From Fragilaria crotonensis (lineage: Eukaryota; Bacillariophyta; Fragilariophyceae; Fragilariales; Fragilariaceae): a stretch of DNA of 36,838 nt. The notes under the pieces were generated by a model, which was not told the origin of the DNA, searched no databases, and saw only the letters and a program-made list of their open reading frames with translations. The stretch lies in contig JAKSYS010000626.1 in NCBI GenBank assembly GCA_022925895.1, forward strand, positions 1 to 36,838, written 5' to 3'. Both the position numbers and the translations under genes were made by a program. Of this stretch, positions 1 through 10,611 are shown one piece after another. How positions within the stretch are numbered: the first letter of the stretch is position 1; every line of letters begins with the position of its first letter.

Positions 1-458
1 ACATGTGACATCCCAAATCCCAATTCTCCTTGCTACGGTGCAATGTACGTCTTGGCCACTCGAGTATGCAAATACCACTCATGCGCATACCGTCGGTAGG
101 CACACGCATTCAAGAAATCTGATAGCGTATAAGAAAAGCCGGTAAAAGACGAAACCTTTACTCTAGATGCCGGGATTTAGAATAAAAAATTTGGTGACTA
201 TCAGTCATTAACAATCGCACATGGATTGGCTGGCGCGAGTCGGCGTTTTCCGACTTCAAAATCGGAATATACTTATTAAGAGCTGTTTTATTAACATAAA
301 AATACTAAATAGAAAAAGTGGACACTCTCAACCGATACTCCGCCGAAAAATCCCTCTTTGGCCTATAAAGTCTGTTTAGTAGCAGAAGATCCCCCCAAGC
401 CCCCCAAGCCTTTCGGACTGTGGTCATCATTTCTTCTACCAATCGAATTGTACACCTA
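1..458. other. Upstream intergenic region at window edge
   Basis: No convincing coding frame is visible on either strand. The stretch just before the first gene contains a TATA-like TATAAAG at about 364 and a C-rich run at about 390-410. It is best read as the 5' flank and possible leader of the gene starting at 459. Confidence 0.5.
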
Positions 459-1973
459 ATGCTTGAGAATAAGGCAAGGCCGCCACCACAACTCGACTAT
501 CGTTGGCGTGCTCCACTCCAACGAAGTATGGCTTCTCCGAGGCGGGAGTTGCACTTGGACGGATTGGCCATTCATAGTGACAAACAGCGAAAACAAGCAG
601 TATACGATGATATCAAATGGGATAGTTTTGATGATGAAAAGCACTCGTTGCGTTCACGTGCCTCCCTTCTGCTCTGCCGTCCCCAGCGCTACGATGACCA
701 CGAAAGCCATGTCACGAGTATCGGACAGTGCTTCGGCGCGACGAACGTGTTCGAGCAAAACAACATTTACAGAAGGGAGGAGAAAGTAGCCTTCCGCAAG
801 TCTAACAAGCCTCCTCTCACGGTACTCCAGTTTGAATCCGAGCCTCTGCTCAGAAAGGAAAGGAATCGAGCAGAACGACGAACTTCTACTTTCGATAAGT
901 TCGTCGAAGAAAGGCATGTCAACACAGTGCTCTCCCGAGGTAGCAAAGACAAGACCCATGGTTTCGACGAGAAGGAGGACGAATCATATTTCACTGAAAG
1001 GAACTTTGAAAAAGGAAATTTCAAAGCGCTCAAGTCGAGACATTCAAAATACTCGTTGACGCGAACGCCTCGTACACCTGATTCGAAGATACCGCAGCAT
1101 CCTTCACGAGAAATGACATACCTACAGAATGGAAAGTCAGGGCGACAACGTCATCGCAGCAGATTGCATGAGCTGCGATCCGTCGCTGTCTTGGACAGCT
1201 GCGATGCAGATGATATCTCTGTGCTGACCGACGATATTGTGCTGCAATGTGCCTCTTCAGGAAACAATCGTATTCCGAGACATGATGCGGAAGCGCAAGG
1301 ATGCTTTGGAATCTCGCTGCCCACAAGAGTGCGCGGTTCCACCCTTCCACAATCTCGAAGCAGTAACTCCGACACCACTCCACCGATAACGTCAAAGCCG
1401 CTTTCAGAAATTGAGAGGGACTCTCCCAAGTCAGTAACTGATGATCGAATCTTTGCATCAGGTTTGGAATCAACATCGGATCGCAAATTGCTCAAGCTGC
1501 AACGCGAATTGAATGCAGTGCTGAGATGGACCGCTGAGAAGAACTTGGGGTCAGCACTCTTGGGTGAAAGCAACGCCCAAGAAATCCTAGCCGACCTTGA
1601 AAAGGTTCCGGTTCCTGAATTGTTGGAGCTGCGAAGGGGCGTAGACCCTCCCCAAAAAGCGCCTGATGCCACTGAACCGCACGTGCAACCCACTGTTCGT
1701 CGACATCGTGTCCGTTTTGCCCATCCTGCTGTGACTGTGGTCAATGTACGTCCCTTCACAACTCCAGAGGAAAAACCTCTCCTTTACTTCGACCCAGAGG
1801 AGCTTCTTAATCTGGAAGAGGATCGCGCGAATCGTATCCCCGGCGAGCAATTCGAATGTATCGTGACGCCATCTGGCTCGAGGTTTAACGTTGCAATAAG
1901 CATTCCGAAGATCTTGACCAGCGATCAAGGCCAAAAGCCCCAAACCTCGATTCCTCGCCTATTTGAAGTTTGA
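459..1973 (+). CDS. Hypothetical Ser/Arg-rich protein with RVxF-like site and conserved C-terminal motif
   Basis: A single open frame of 504 residues from the first ATG. The frame stays open upstream to about 420 but without an ATG. A later Met at 528 is an alternative start. The protein is polar, rich in Ser, Arg, Glu and Asp, with no membrane segment or signal peptide, and is probably largely disordered. The last 130 residues look structured. They contain RHRVRF, which fits the RVxF docking motif for protein phosphatase 1, then a block with RPFTTPEEKPLLYFDPEEL and LEEDR. I recognise that block as recurring in hypothetical proteins of diatoms, without known function. A PP1-regulatory role is only inference from the short motif. 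Confidence 0.75.
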   Translation: MLENKARPPPQLDYRWRAPLQRSMASPRRELHLDGLAIHSDKQRKQAVYDDIKWDSFDDEKHSLRSRASLLLCRPQRYDDHESHVTSIGQCFGATNVFEQNNIYRREEKVAFRKSNKPPLTVLQFESEPLLRKERNRAERRTSTFDKFVEERHVNTVLSRGSKDKTHGFDEKEDESYFTERNFEKGNFKALKSRHSKYSLTRTPRTPDSKIPQHPSREMTYLQNGKSGRQRHRSRLHELRSVAVLDSCDADDISVLTDDIVLQCASSGNNRIPRHDAEAQGCFGISLPTRVRGSTLPQSRSSNSDTTPPITSKPLSEIERDSPKSVTDDRIFASGLESTSDRKLLKLQRELNAVLRWTAEKNLGSALLGESNAQEILADLEKVPVPELLELRRGVDPPQKAPDATEPHVQPTVRRHRVRFAHPAVTVVNVRPFTTPEEKPLLYFDPEELLNLEEDRANRIPGEQFECIVTPSGSRFNVAISIPKILTSDQGQKPQTSIPRLFEV

Positions 1974-2196
1974 TTCATATTCCTGTGATGCGAGCCTGAT
2001 GCAAATGTGTATACTACTCCGCCTTAGTTGACGAATGCATGCTATATCCTAGTACGAAGATTAGCATGCATGCTGTGAAGTAATGTTGCGTAGAAATAGT
2101 AAGGAGAGCAATAATGGTGATAATTTGCATGCACTATGAAGCATAATGTGTCAGCATTCCTGCTACCATGCCATGCGCCACACTCTTTGCACATCA

Positions 2197-3681
2197 TCAA
2201 ATCTCTACAACTTTTCCGTTTCCACAATCCTTGCAGATGCATTTGTCCAAGCAGGCCAAGTTGAACCGGAAGCAATCACTTGACAGACGGAAGTGAGGCA
2301 AGGAATTCTGCGCTCCATTTAACTCCAAATCACGAATGACTTACCAATACTTCTTTAAACATTTGTTGTTCTTGCAGGCACAGCCAGCGCCAACAGCCTT
2401 GGGCTTCTTGGTGAAGGCATCCGGTCGTTTCTCCAAACAATTTTGAATAGCTAGGTTTCGTTTACCTCCAACAGCATTTTCCACAGGTGTGTTAAGGCAG
2501 GAAATACAGAGGCATGCTTCGTTGCATGTACGACCCTTGTGGAAACAGTGACAATATAGCTTCAAGCACCGGGACTTGAGACAGTTGCAGACGATATCGC
2601 CGGGGTTTTGAGGAACTGCCTCCTTCTTTCCTCCAGTAAAAGCTCGGGGATTCCGGGCAAGAGTGTTTTTAATTGCTCGAATACGTTCGCCGTCGATTTT
2701 GGTTTCTTCCTCTGTATTCTTACAATTGAGACAGGAGCAAATACCTGAGCATGGGCGTCCCGACTTGAAACAATCACAATAGAGTTTGATGCAGTTCGAG
2801 CGAGGACAACTGCAACCAGTTACAGGATTCGCCTGGATAGGACCTAACTCAAGCGTCGCTGAACAAAGTATATCCAACATCCCGACTTTCAACCTCTTTT
2901 CATCAGGAACATGGCTTCTGCATTTGAAATCGGATTGTTCTGTAGCATACTCACGCTTGCGCACTGGTGCAGCAGCGACGTGCGCTCCCAAGACATCAGA
3001 GGGTCTCGAATTTTCAGTCACAGTTGATGATTCCGAGCACAAGGCATAAGTAAAGCTTGCAAAAGGACTCGAAGAATTGAAGCCTGTGTTGGCAGGCAAA
3101 GACCTGAGAGGTCGAAACGGGACAGGTGGGTGGAGAGGGAGATGACAAGGCTTGCTAGACGTCTCGTACGAGTTGTGCATCATGGTTTGATTTGTTGACG
3201 CTTGCAGTTGAACGAACGCCTCCCTGTCACGCCAATATGAAGACCCACGATAGGCGATTACGGATGATGGGCATGAGGGTTCGCTTCCTTGAGCATTGGA
3301 CAATGATCGGAATCGTTCCGTGTAAGCACTTGCTGGTAAGTGTTTTGGAGCATAAGCGCTACCTTTTCGTGCATGCCTCCAACGACCAAAACGATTCTCA
3401 TACTCCAAACAGTTCGTCACTTCGGCAAGCCCGCGCAGCACACTGGTACTTCTTATCGCGGGAGGCAAGAGGACATCATCCCTCATGTCTTGCGATACTG
3501 CGGCGCGACCAGGAAGGCGTCTCAGGGACTGATGTTGATTCTCAGAATGCAAATGCAACCGCCCGCTGTTAGTTGGAACTCTCCATTCTGTGGGACAGCC
3601 ATCGTGCCCAAACCGCTGAGGAGTATTGTCGAAGGCAATTCTCTGCACACTCGCAGCTGAATGGAGGTTTCGAGTCTCCAT
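2197..3681 (-). CDS. CXC (tesmin/TSO1/CPP-like) DNA-binding protein, two exons
   Basis: The long frame ends in an apparent stop at 2341 inside a CXC motif. That stop lies in an intron (GTAAGT donor at 2344, acceptor AG at 2279-2280, 66 bp). Joining 3681..2345 to 2278..2197 keeps frame and gives 472 residues. The join restores the third motif, KKYC followed by DCFRFNLACLDKCICKDC. CXC units lie at about 289-321, 364-397 and 433-462. They are separated by RNPRAF and KRPDAF, the hallmark RNPxAFxPK-type linkers of this family. CPP/CXC proteins bind AT-rich CHR-like promoter elements through zinc-coordinating cysteines and act in cell-cycle transcription (LIN54, Tombola) or plant development (TSO1). 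The N-terminal 280 residues are low in recognisable structure. Confidence 0.88.
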
Positions 3682-4277
3682 ATTCAGATTTTATGGGTTT
3701 GCAAGTGTTTCATTTCAAAACGTGGGCAGACGAAAATTGTGAAGGAAGTTTCTGGATTTTGTTCGACTCGATTTGAGATCCCTTTCTGCAGGAGAAGTAC
3801 CGCACTGGCAGATTGGCGATCTAAATACACATCGAAATGAATGAGAATAACGTTCTCTGGACGCCGAAGAAAAATACGACAATTAAGTTGTTGGCACCTC
3901 GCTGGCCAAGCAAGGTTTTGGTGCACTCGGCCACGTCAAGTATCATGTGCGCCATCAGTACACGTTTGTGATTTTGGTAATCAGCTTTCCATGGTCTTCC
4001 ATGTGGGTGGAGTGTTAAGCCATTTCAGTCAGCGATGTCGTAAATCCAAACCACTCATCCAAGCGTTTCATCCAAAAGTTCGCAATAAAATTCGTGCGTT
4101 CGATGAGACCACGATTTCAAAGGCTTAAGAGGCATTTTCGACGCGCAGTCAATTTCAAATAACCGATCTCTTTAGAAACCAAAACATCATACGTGGGTCA
4201 CACTCTCACGCGATGCCTGTACTTTAACACAGAATTTCGTTGGCTCTCTATTTTACTCTGTTGTCGCATTGAGAGAT
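3682..4277. other. Intergenic region between CXC and NOG2 genes
   Basis: This holds the 5' flank of the CXC gene and the 3' flank of the NOG2 gene, both on the minus strand. A plus-strand frame at 3841-4128 exists but shows no family features. I see no other structure. Confidence 0.5.
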
Positions 4278-6092
4278 TTATTCTTCGTCGTCCCACTCCC
4301 CTCCACCGATAACCGCACCGTCTTCATCCTCTGATTCTTCATTACCGGCCTCTGTGTTAGTCGGGTCGTGTTCGTCATCTTCTGGAATGCTATTCATCTT
4401 ATCCTGCCCCACAGAATCAAGATTCTGCGTAACGGGGCCAATTCCCTTTATCACTGCAGTGGCCTCTACCTTCTTGTCTTCAACGTCCTTCAGTTCTGGA
4501 GGAGGGACAAAGTGAGGCAACCGACCGCGTTGGAAATCTACAATGAGCATGAGGGCTGCACTTCTCAGGCATGGATCTCCCCCCTTCAAGAGGCGACCAG
4601 ACCGTCTGGACATCATTTCCAGCAAGTCCCTGGTACTCTTCCACGACTCTTCTCCATCCTTAGGGAGTTGGTACTGAGCTGCGATGTGCTCTCGTTTGAC
4701 CTTCTCCAAGATTGCGTCAACAAAATCTTCTGGATTGTCTAGTCTTTCAGCCCGAACAACCCCCTTGAGCACCGAATCGGTTTCGGTGTCACCAGCGGTA
4801 TCGACGACGACTCCGGGACAGTCAATGAGCGAAACGCGCTTGAAAAGCGACACATACTGCCAGATCTTGGTCTCGCCAGGTACCGGTGCAACCTTGCAGC
4901 TCTTTTGCGAGAGGAGTGTGTTGATCACTGATGATTTTCCGCAGTTTGGATATCCCACAACACCAACACTGATTTGCTTCTTGTCTTCGTGGAGTTTGCC
5001 GAATTGACGTAATAGGCTGATTAATGCACCCTTTCCGAAAGCGTGTGTCATTGAGGCGTGGAATGCAATGGTTGGTCTTACTTTGGAAAGTTCTCCAACC
5101 CATCGCTTAGCAACCCAATTCGGCACCAAGTCAATCTTGTTGAGAACGAAGACGAGATGCTTGTGTGAGGCGTGTTTGGCAATATGCCGTTCGATCATAT
5201 TACAACGAGTGCCAGGAACGTTACGAGCATCAATTACGTGCAAGATGACATCGGAGCAGTCAATAACTTTGAAGAATTCGCCCCAAATTCGTTTGGACTG
5301 ACCCTTGTTGAACAGGTCGTCCTTCACTTCGTGCCTCCAATCAACGCCTTCGCCGCTGGTCTTCTCAATATTGGAGTCGCGACCCCAAGGAACGATGCCT
5401 TCTCGAGTGTTCATATTTTGGTAGGTTTCCGAGCTTTGCTGAGCGGCAGACAGCAGTGCGCTGTAACCGTCCGCGTCGTCTTCCGGTCCTTTTTGTACTA
5501 CTTCAGCCTTCCCTCCAGCAGCAATCTCAGCTTCCTCTTTCTCGGCACTTCGAGCTACGATAAACTGATCAAGCTTAACACGCTTTCGTCGACTCTTCCC
5601 TCCAAAGACATGCGCGAATGGCTCGTTCTCCAACAAGCCATTCTTCCCTCCACTCTTTGTTGCCAATTCAGCAGCATCTTGCAACAAACCCATAGGTAAC
5701 TTCTTTCTCTTCAAAACGACGGAATAAGGATCAGCAACCTTGTCTGTCATTTCCTCGCGAAATCGATCCAGTTCGGTTGCCCCAACGACTCGAGTATTCC
5801 CAAACCAGCGACGATCAGGCGCGATACGACCAGTCGACGCTGTGATTTTCGTATCACCTGCTCGGTCACTCATCATGAACTGTCCACCAACGACAGTACC
5901 TTCCTTATTACGAATGGCCTTACCATTCACGTACATCTTCAGACGTCGAATCGTATCGGCCGAACGATTGTTCAAATCTCCCTTTTTGGGGGCGACGCGG
6001 TTTGGTTTCGAGGATGCTGTTGATTTCTTCAGCATGTTTGACTTGGCCTTGTTCGGCGCCTGCTTTGTGTACTTCCATCCTGTCTTGGGCAT
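4278..6092 (-). CDS. NOG2: Nucleolar GTP-binding protein 2 (NOG2/GNL2/NUG2)
   Basis: An intronless frame of 604 residues starting at ATG 6092. It is a circularly permuted GTPase: G4 (NKID, 318-321) comes before G1 (GYPNCGKSS, 380-388), G2-like PGET (405-408) and G3 (DCPG, 424-427). The N-terminal 100 or so residues match the NGP1NT domain (IRRLKMYVNGKAIRNKEG region). Downstream GRLLKGGDPCL and QRGRLPHFVPPP match the family. The tail is acidic. NOG2 binds pre-60S particles in the nucleolus and nucleoplasm and its GTPase acts as a checkpoint before nuclear export. G1 has Cys where many homologues have Val, a conservative position. Length fits between yeast (486) and human (731) proteins. Confidence 0.95.
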   Translation of the reverse strand: MPKTGWKYTKQAPNKAKSNMLKKSTASSKPNRVAPKKGDLNNRSADTIRRLKMYVNGKAIRNKEGTVVGGQFMMSDRAGDTKITASTGRIAPDRRWFGNTRVVGATELDRFREEMTDKVADPYSVVLKRKKLPMGLLQDAAELATKSGGKNGLLENEPFAHVFGGKSRRKRVKLDQFIVARSAEKEEAEIAAGGKAEVVQKGPEDDADGYSALLSAAQQSSETYQNMNTREGIVPWGRDSNIEKTSGEGVDWRHEVKDDLFNKGQSKRIWGEFFKVIDCSDVILHVIDARNVPGTRCNMIERHIAKHASHKHLVFVLNKIDLVPNWVAKRWVGELSKVRPTIAFHASMTHAFGKGALISLLRQFGKLHEDKKQISVGVVGYPNCGKSSVINTLLSQKSCKVAPVPGETKIWQYVSLFKRVSLIDCPGVVVDTAGDTETDSVLKGVVRAERLDNPEDFVDAILEKVKREHIAAQYQLPKDGEESWKSTRDLLEMMSRRSGRLLKGGDPCLRSAALMLIVDFQRGRLPHFVPPPELKDVEDKKVEATAVIKGIGPVTQNLDSVGQDKMNSIPEDDEHDPTNTEAGNEESEDEDGAVIGGGEWDDEE

Positions 6093-6857
6093 GATGTCAA
6101 TGAGTTAATGCTATGGTATCTGACGACTGGGAAGTGTTGAGTTGCAGCAAATGGTTTCTGGAAGTACACACGACCTCTGAACAGAGGAGTTCATGAAAGT
6201 AAGCGTAGAAGCGACGTGCATGTAGCCAGTGGGTTAGCGGTTAGCGGATACGGATTTATTTCGCCGTCCAATTTACGTTGGTGTTGGTTGGTTGAGGGAA
6301 GTTTGACGGACGGACAGGACTCCCCACTGTCCCCACTCAAAATCCCTGCCTTCGCGGGCAGAACAGTACCCGTACTCTTCGAGCATACTCGTATTAACGG
6401 AGTAGGACAAATTTTAAATTTTCGATTGATCGGCTCGACAAGGGGACACGGACAATAGACAATAGACAATAGACAGGGTCCCAGGACGACAACCGTAGTC
6501 TACGACACTACGACACAGAGGAGGTCGGACAAAGTTCAGTTGTAGGTTGAGTACCTACCCGTAGCTAGCCTGCTTGTGGTCCAGAGTCCAGAGTCCAGCG
6601 TGTCATAATACTCCAGTACATTTTTTGCCATTGAGAGTCTCATCCGCACTATACCACTATATAATTAAAATACATGACATAGGGTCAGCTGATGAGTCAA
6701 CTCAGAACAAAGCTGCTGCCTGATCTGAATAGCCGAGGCGTCGAGATCCGAACAACTGCTATAGCATGCCGATTCGGACCGCATGGGTGGCAGTGCGAAC
6801 GGCTGGTTAGCCAACAAATGCGTGCGCTCCGTTCCTTGATCACCTCTTTGCAGCACC
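6093..6857. other. Intergenic region between NOG2 and LETM1-like genes
   Basis: No supported gene. It contains a three-copy AATAGAC tandem at 6454-6474 and several short direct repeats (TACGACAC, CCAGAGT). It should hold the NOG2 promoter near 6093 and the 3' end of the LETM1-like transcript. Overlapping frames at 6191-6469 on both strands look like chance. Confidence 0.5.
6454..6474. repeat. AATAGAC heptamer tandem, three copies
   Basis: Three exact 7-bp units in tandem in the NOG2 upstream region. Read directly; no function known. Confidence 0.9.
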
Positions 6858-8943
6858 TTATTGCTCAGGCGTGTTCTCAAATCCTCGAAGAGCATCATAG
6901 AGCTTTCGGGCATACCTTGCAACCTGGAAGAAAAACGCCTCCGAAAAACGGGCCACTTTCTCCTGCGAATCGCAATAGTGTTAGTGTGAGGTGACACTAG
7001 GCAACGGCCAAGCCTGACATTGTTGACGTACTGATAATGATTCATCGATGGTCACTTCAGAATACTCGGCACTTTCGTAGAGTTGGAGCAGATTTTGCCT
7101 TCGTTCAGTGAAGCAACTTGGAAAGAAGTCAGGAAATACGCGCTGGATAGCACCAAAGACAAGAACATGACCCACAGGCGATAAAGGGATTATCAGAATG
7201 ATGACGACGGGAATGAACGTGATAAAATCCTTAAAAGTTCGCCTTGATTGTATTCATGTTAGTACACTTGCGACACAAGTTTGTGGCCACACTACTCACA
7301 TACCTCAGATTCCTGACTTCTCGCGGCTTCAGGGTATACCCCTGTAGAGCCCTCAATATAAGTGTTGTTGCGAAGACAAGATCGTTCCAGAGAAGCTTAC
7401 ATCCTTTCACGTAAAACGCTAGACCCTTCTTGGTCTTCTCTAGCAAATCACTGGAGAATGTTAGAATTGCTTCTCGATCAAACGTTAAACCTGTGACGTA
7501 GTAGTCGATACCAAGTCTACGTTTGAAATCGGTGACCTGTTCGCTGACCACTGCAAGCACATCCGCGTCGACAAATTCCCCAGATTCGATTTGGTTCTTG
7601 AAACTGGCAATCTGGGACTCAAGCAATCCGAATTCTGCCACGTTCAATCTATCCTGAAGAGGGATGTAGCCCTTGCCAGATGGATTTCCCATTTCTCCTG
7701 CAAGGTAGGTGTACACCCTTTCGAGCTCATAGATCAATCGTTGATACACAACCTCTTCCCGCTTCTGCTCGAGCCTTGCAGAAGAATCATTAATACGTCT
7801 GCGAAGTCCGGGCTCCAGCGTTGCAAAGTTAATGTTTGCTACTGCCTGGCCCGCACTAATAGCAGAGTTTAGCAAGGCCAGGTGTTCTCGCTCCATGTTC
7901 TTGTACTCGGACTCCAACTCGTCCAACAACTCCTTCTCTCGTCGAATTCCCTCAGTCTCTTCGATTTTTGCGGTCACGGCGGGTCGATCTTTCTTCGCCA
8001 ACGTTGGAAGAGCTTTTTCATCACGAACTTCGTCATCTTGGGCCGCAAACTCCTCTGGATCGCGTCCATTGATGCGCGCCCAAACGGCCGTTCCGAAGTT
8101 CTTCAATGCCGCTTTATCCTGCAAAGCACCATCCCAATCTACGGTGCCGTCGTCGCGAACATAAAGCTTGGGACCCACCGAATCTTGTGATTCCTCCTCC
8201 TTGGGAATCTCGATGTTAATTTCTGGCAGGGAAAGAGAGAACGAAGGGTCTTGAATCTCGCCAGCCAAGCCCTCCTTGTGCATCGTTTCCATCAGGACAC
8301 GCCGAGTGCTCGAGATGCGACTTGAGGGGTGATAGAAATTAGATAATCTTCCGCAAATCCAGCACACGCAATAGGCGGACACCAAATTCAGCACTTACTC
8401 GAAAAGATTCTCGCGCTCTTGATCTGAATACACAGTGCAACCCATCCCTTTGCCGGGCGTGATTTTGTCAAACTCATCGCAGCTGTCCTCCGATCCTCGT
8501 TCACAGCTCAGGTCTCTCATCCGGCGATTGAGTTTGGAGAGCAAATTATCATAATCAACTGCTCGCTTTCGTCGTTTGGAAGCATCTGTTGCTGCTTGAT
8601 CCAGATTAATAGCAAATTCAGCGGCCGTCAAATCCTCCAGGGTTTCTCGTATCCACATGAAATCGCGCAAACGTCGGACTCTGTTTTCGTTTGTTGGAAT
8701 CAAGCCCACGCCAGATGTTGGAATAGGAGGTGTCGTTCCGGAAACGTCAGTTTGTCGCTCCGCAACTGACAAGGTAGTGCTGCGACTAGAAACGACAACA
8801 CCTGCTGTGGTGGCATGATTGTGGGACACCAAACGACTACGAGACGTCGAATGCGGAACGAACCCATTTGAGTTTGGAAGTACGCTCAACAACAACAACG
8901 TCATCGGCAGAGTAATCCATCGAAGCACTTTTCGACCCTGCAT
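6858..8943 (-). CDS. Plastid-targeted LETM1-like membrane protein, four exons
   Basis: Exons 8943..8399, 8320..7304, 7242..7032 and 6962..6858 join in frame to 625 residues. The introns are 78, 61 and 69 bp, with donors GTAAGT, GTATGT and GTACGT. The N-terminus is a signal peptide ending SNG, followed by FVPHSTSRSR, the diatom plastid presequence pattern with Phe at +1. The middle is a long charged helical region (about 280-500). The C-terminus has the LETM1 signature: LKPREVRNLRRTFKDF, a hydrophobic segment with IPVVIILIIPLSPVGHV, FPDFFPSCF, then VARYARKLYDALRGF. LETM1 proteins act in cation/proton exchange and volume control in mitochondria, and plastid LETM1-like relatives exist in plants and algae. 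Plastid location and ion transport here are inferred. The last two exons lie on short frames easily missed by single-ORF calling. Confidence 0.88.
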
Positions 8944-9202
8944 GATGCAAAAGTAAACTGTGTCACTACAGCAAGGATATCAGCGTAATGGAATTTCAAC
9001 AGAAACTAATTTGGGTCGAGGGCAGATCAGAGATCAGACATCAGACCATGTCAGCTCCGCTTTTCCTTGGCGATTTTTTAAGGCAGTCGTCATCCGTCCT
9101 CGTTTGCACGTCTGCACGCGAACGAGAAGGAACAAGGGTACCAGAGGCAGACGTGGGCGGTGGGCGAAAAAAGGTGAGGCCACACGCCACGCGCCACACG
9201 CA

Positions 9203-9397
9203 GTACCGGTACAGTACCTTGTACCTGGTATTCCTCGTTCGTAGTTCGTGATGCTGGTAATTGGTACTACAGTACTTGGAATACTACGTACCGGTACTTC
9301 TTGAATCCTAGTACTAGCTATCACACTACCGGTAGTACTACCTGTAGTACTCTAGTACTGTACTCGAGTACTGAGTACTCCACAAAGTACTATCGGT
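9203..9397. repeat. GTAC-rich palindromic tract
   Basis: I count 17 GTAC tetramers in 195 bp, many inside larger palindromes (AGTACT, GGTACC-like, TACCGGTA). Chance expectation is below one. The spacing is irregular, so this is not a simple tandem repeat. Smaller clusters of the same kind occur in other intergenic stretches of the window. Confidence 0.9.
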
Positions 9398-10072
9398 ACT
9401 ACATATGCTTTTCGAGCATCCACTTGAACCTTGAAGCACGATGCTTGAACCCTATGCATCTATGCATACAGCCTGCTGTACGTATGGTACGGGTATTGAC
9501 AATTTGTTGCTTCCAAGTGGATGTAGGCACGCCAAGAGGGCAGTCCAGAGTCCAGAGTCCTGGTACATAAATAACGGGGACTCCGCCTCCTTTGGCCTAC
9601 TTCTCGCTACCGGTAGTGTGCTACTGTCGTTCTTGGTTCAGTGAGAATCGATGAGAAGGCAGCGTGCTCCAGGTACAGTACTGCATCACTTCATCAACAA
9701 CAGTGCCAGTTACTGTGTGTATGCATGTATGCATACACAGTACTCGGAGGACGATACCATCGGGAATCGGGGAGACGTTGTTATCGAGGTGAATTTTTAT
9801 GTTCTCTCGACTCTCGACTATTTCACGACTAAACCGGCTAACGAACATTTGAACAGGAAACTACCTATGTTCAGCCATTGATGATATAGTAGTACGGAGT
9901 AGTCTTCTTCGACCATTCACAATCGTGATCGTTATCATCCATCTTACTAGCACGTTATTGTTCGGGGTTAGTCCTTCATGCTATTCCATCAACAGACCTT
10001 CATCATTCGCTTATCATATCGGCATGATGCGCTTCCTTGAATCGGACCAATAAAGACTTGAACTTTATGAAC

Positions 10073-10156
10073 ATCCGCCCGTCGTCTATGCCTTCGGCCT
10101 CAACATTTCCCAACGCATGGGGCAAGGCTAAGTTCGGCTACAATTTACTGCAGTAC
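10073..10156 (+). pseudogene. Possible G-patch domain fragment
   Basis: The frame reads SMPSASTFPNAWGKAKFGY followed by NLLQ. This resembles the start of a G-patch domain as in PINX1-like proteins (WGKAxFGYxMLxKMGW). The expected MGWxxGxGLG does not follow in frame; the sequence turns to a G run (GGGGGGG) and other frames. It is either a decayed fragment or a chance resemblance. Confidence 0.25.
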
Positions 10157-10611
10157 CACTTTCGTCGAGTGGGGGGGTCGGGGCCCCAGAGTCTTTTGAG
10201 ATCGGCTTGCATGTTGGGGGCTACGAGGACTGGCGACTGCTGAGTTGTCCGCTGTCTGCATTGTTCAAATAGTCTAAAGGACCGGTGTACCGCTGAATAC
10301 GTCGACATTGATTTCTTACATGTTAAGTTTCTCCAACTCCGGCCGAACTGCGTTGAGGAGCCTTACCATAGGCGACCGCTCCTGTATGGCATTGTTCGCA
10401 ATTGACTTACTTCGACGCATGCACAGAGAGCTCAAGCCATGTGTTTGTGAGTCCGACAATGATGCATAGCGAAATAGTTACGCATACCTAGCCAATTTCT
10501 TGGTGAGATGAAATAAGTATGCAAACGCGATAGGCAGTAGCGATTCTCTGCAACACTGCATAAGGTCTTGGTCCTCCTCATATGTTTCGCTGTCGCTTGT
10601 CAAAGTCAACC

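Larger units (their letters stand above)
8944..10611. other. Long intergenic region with GTAC-rich tract and coding fragments
   Basis: About 1.7 kb without a convincing gene. It begins with the LETM1-like promoter. A dense GTAC palindrome cluster follows at 9203-9397, with more scattered AGTACT to about 9900. A possible broken G-patch fragment lies near 10073-10156. The remaining short frames show no family features. Confidence 0.5.

Noticed and set aside
1151-1759. 202-codon minus-strand frame opposite the first gene
   Set aside because: Its Ser/Arg-rich translation mirrors the opposite coding frame, which carries the conserved C-terminal motif.
3841-4128. 95-codon plus-strand frame in the CXC/NOG2 gap
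   Set aside because: Cys/His/Arg-rich random-looking translation, no motif, and it overlaps the expected CXC promoter.
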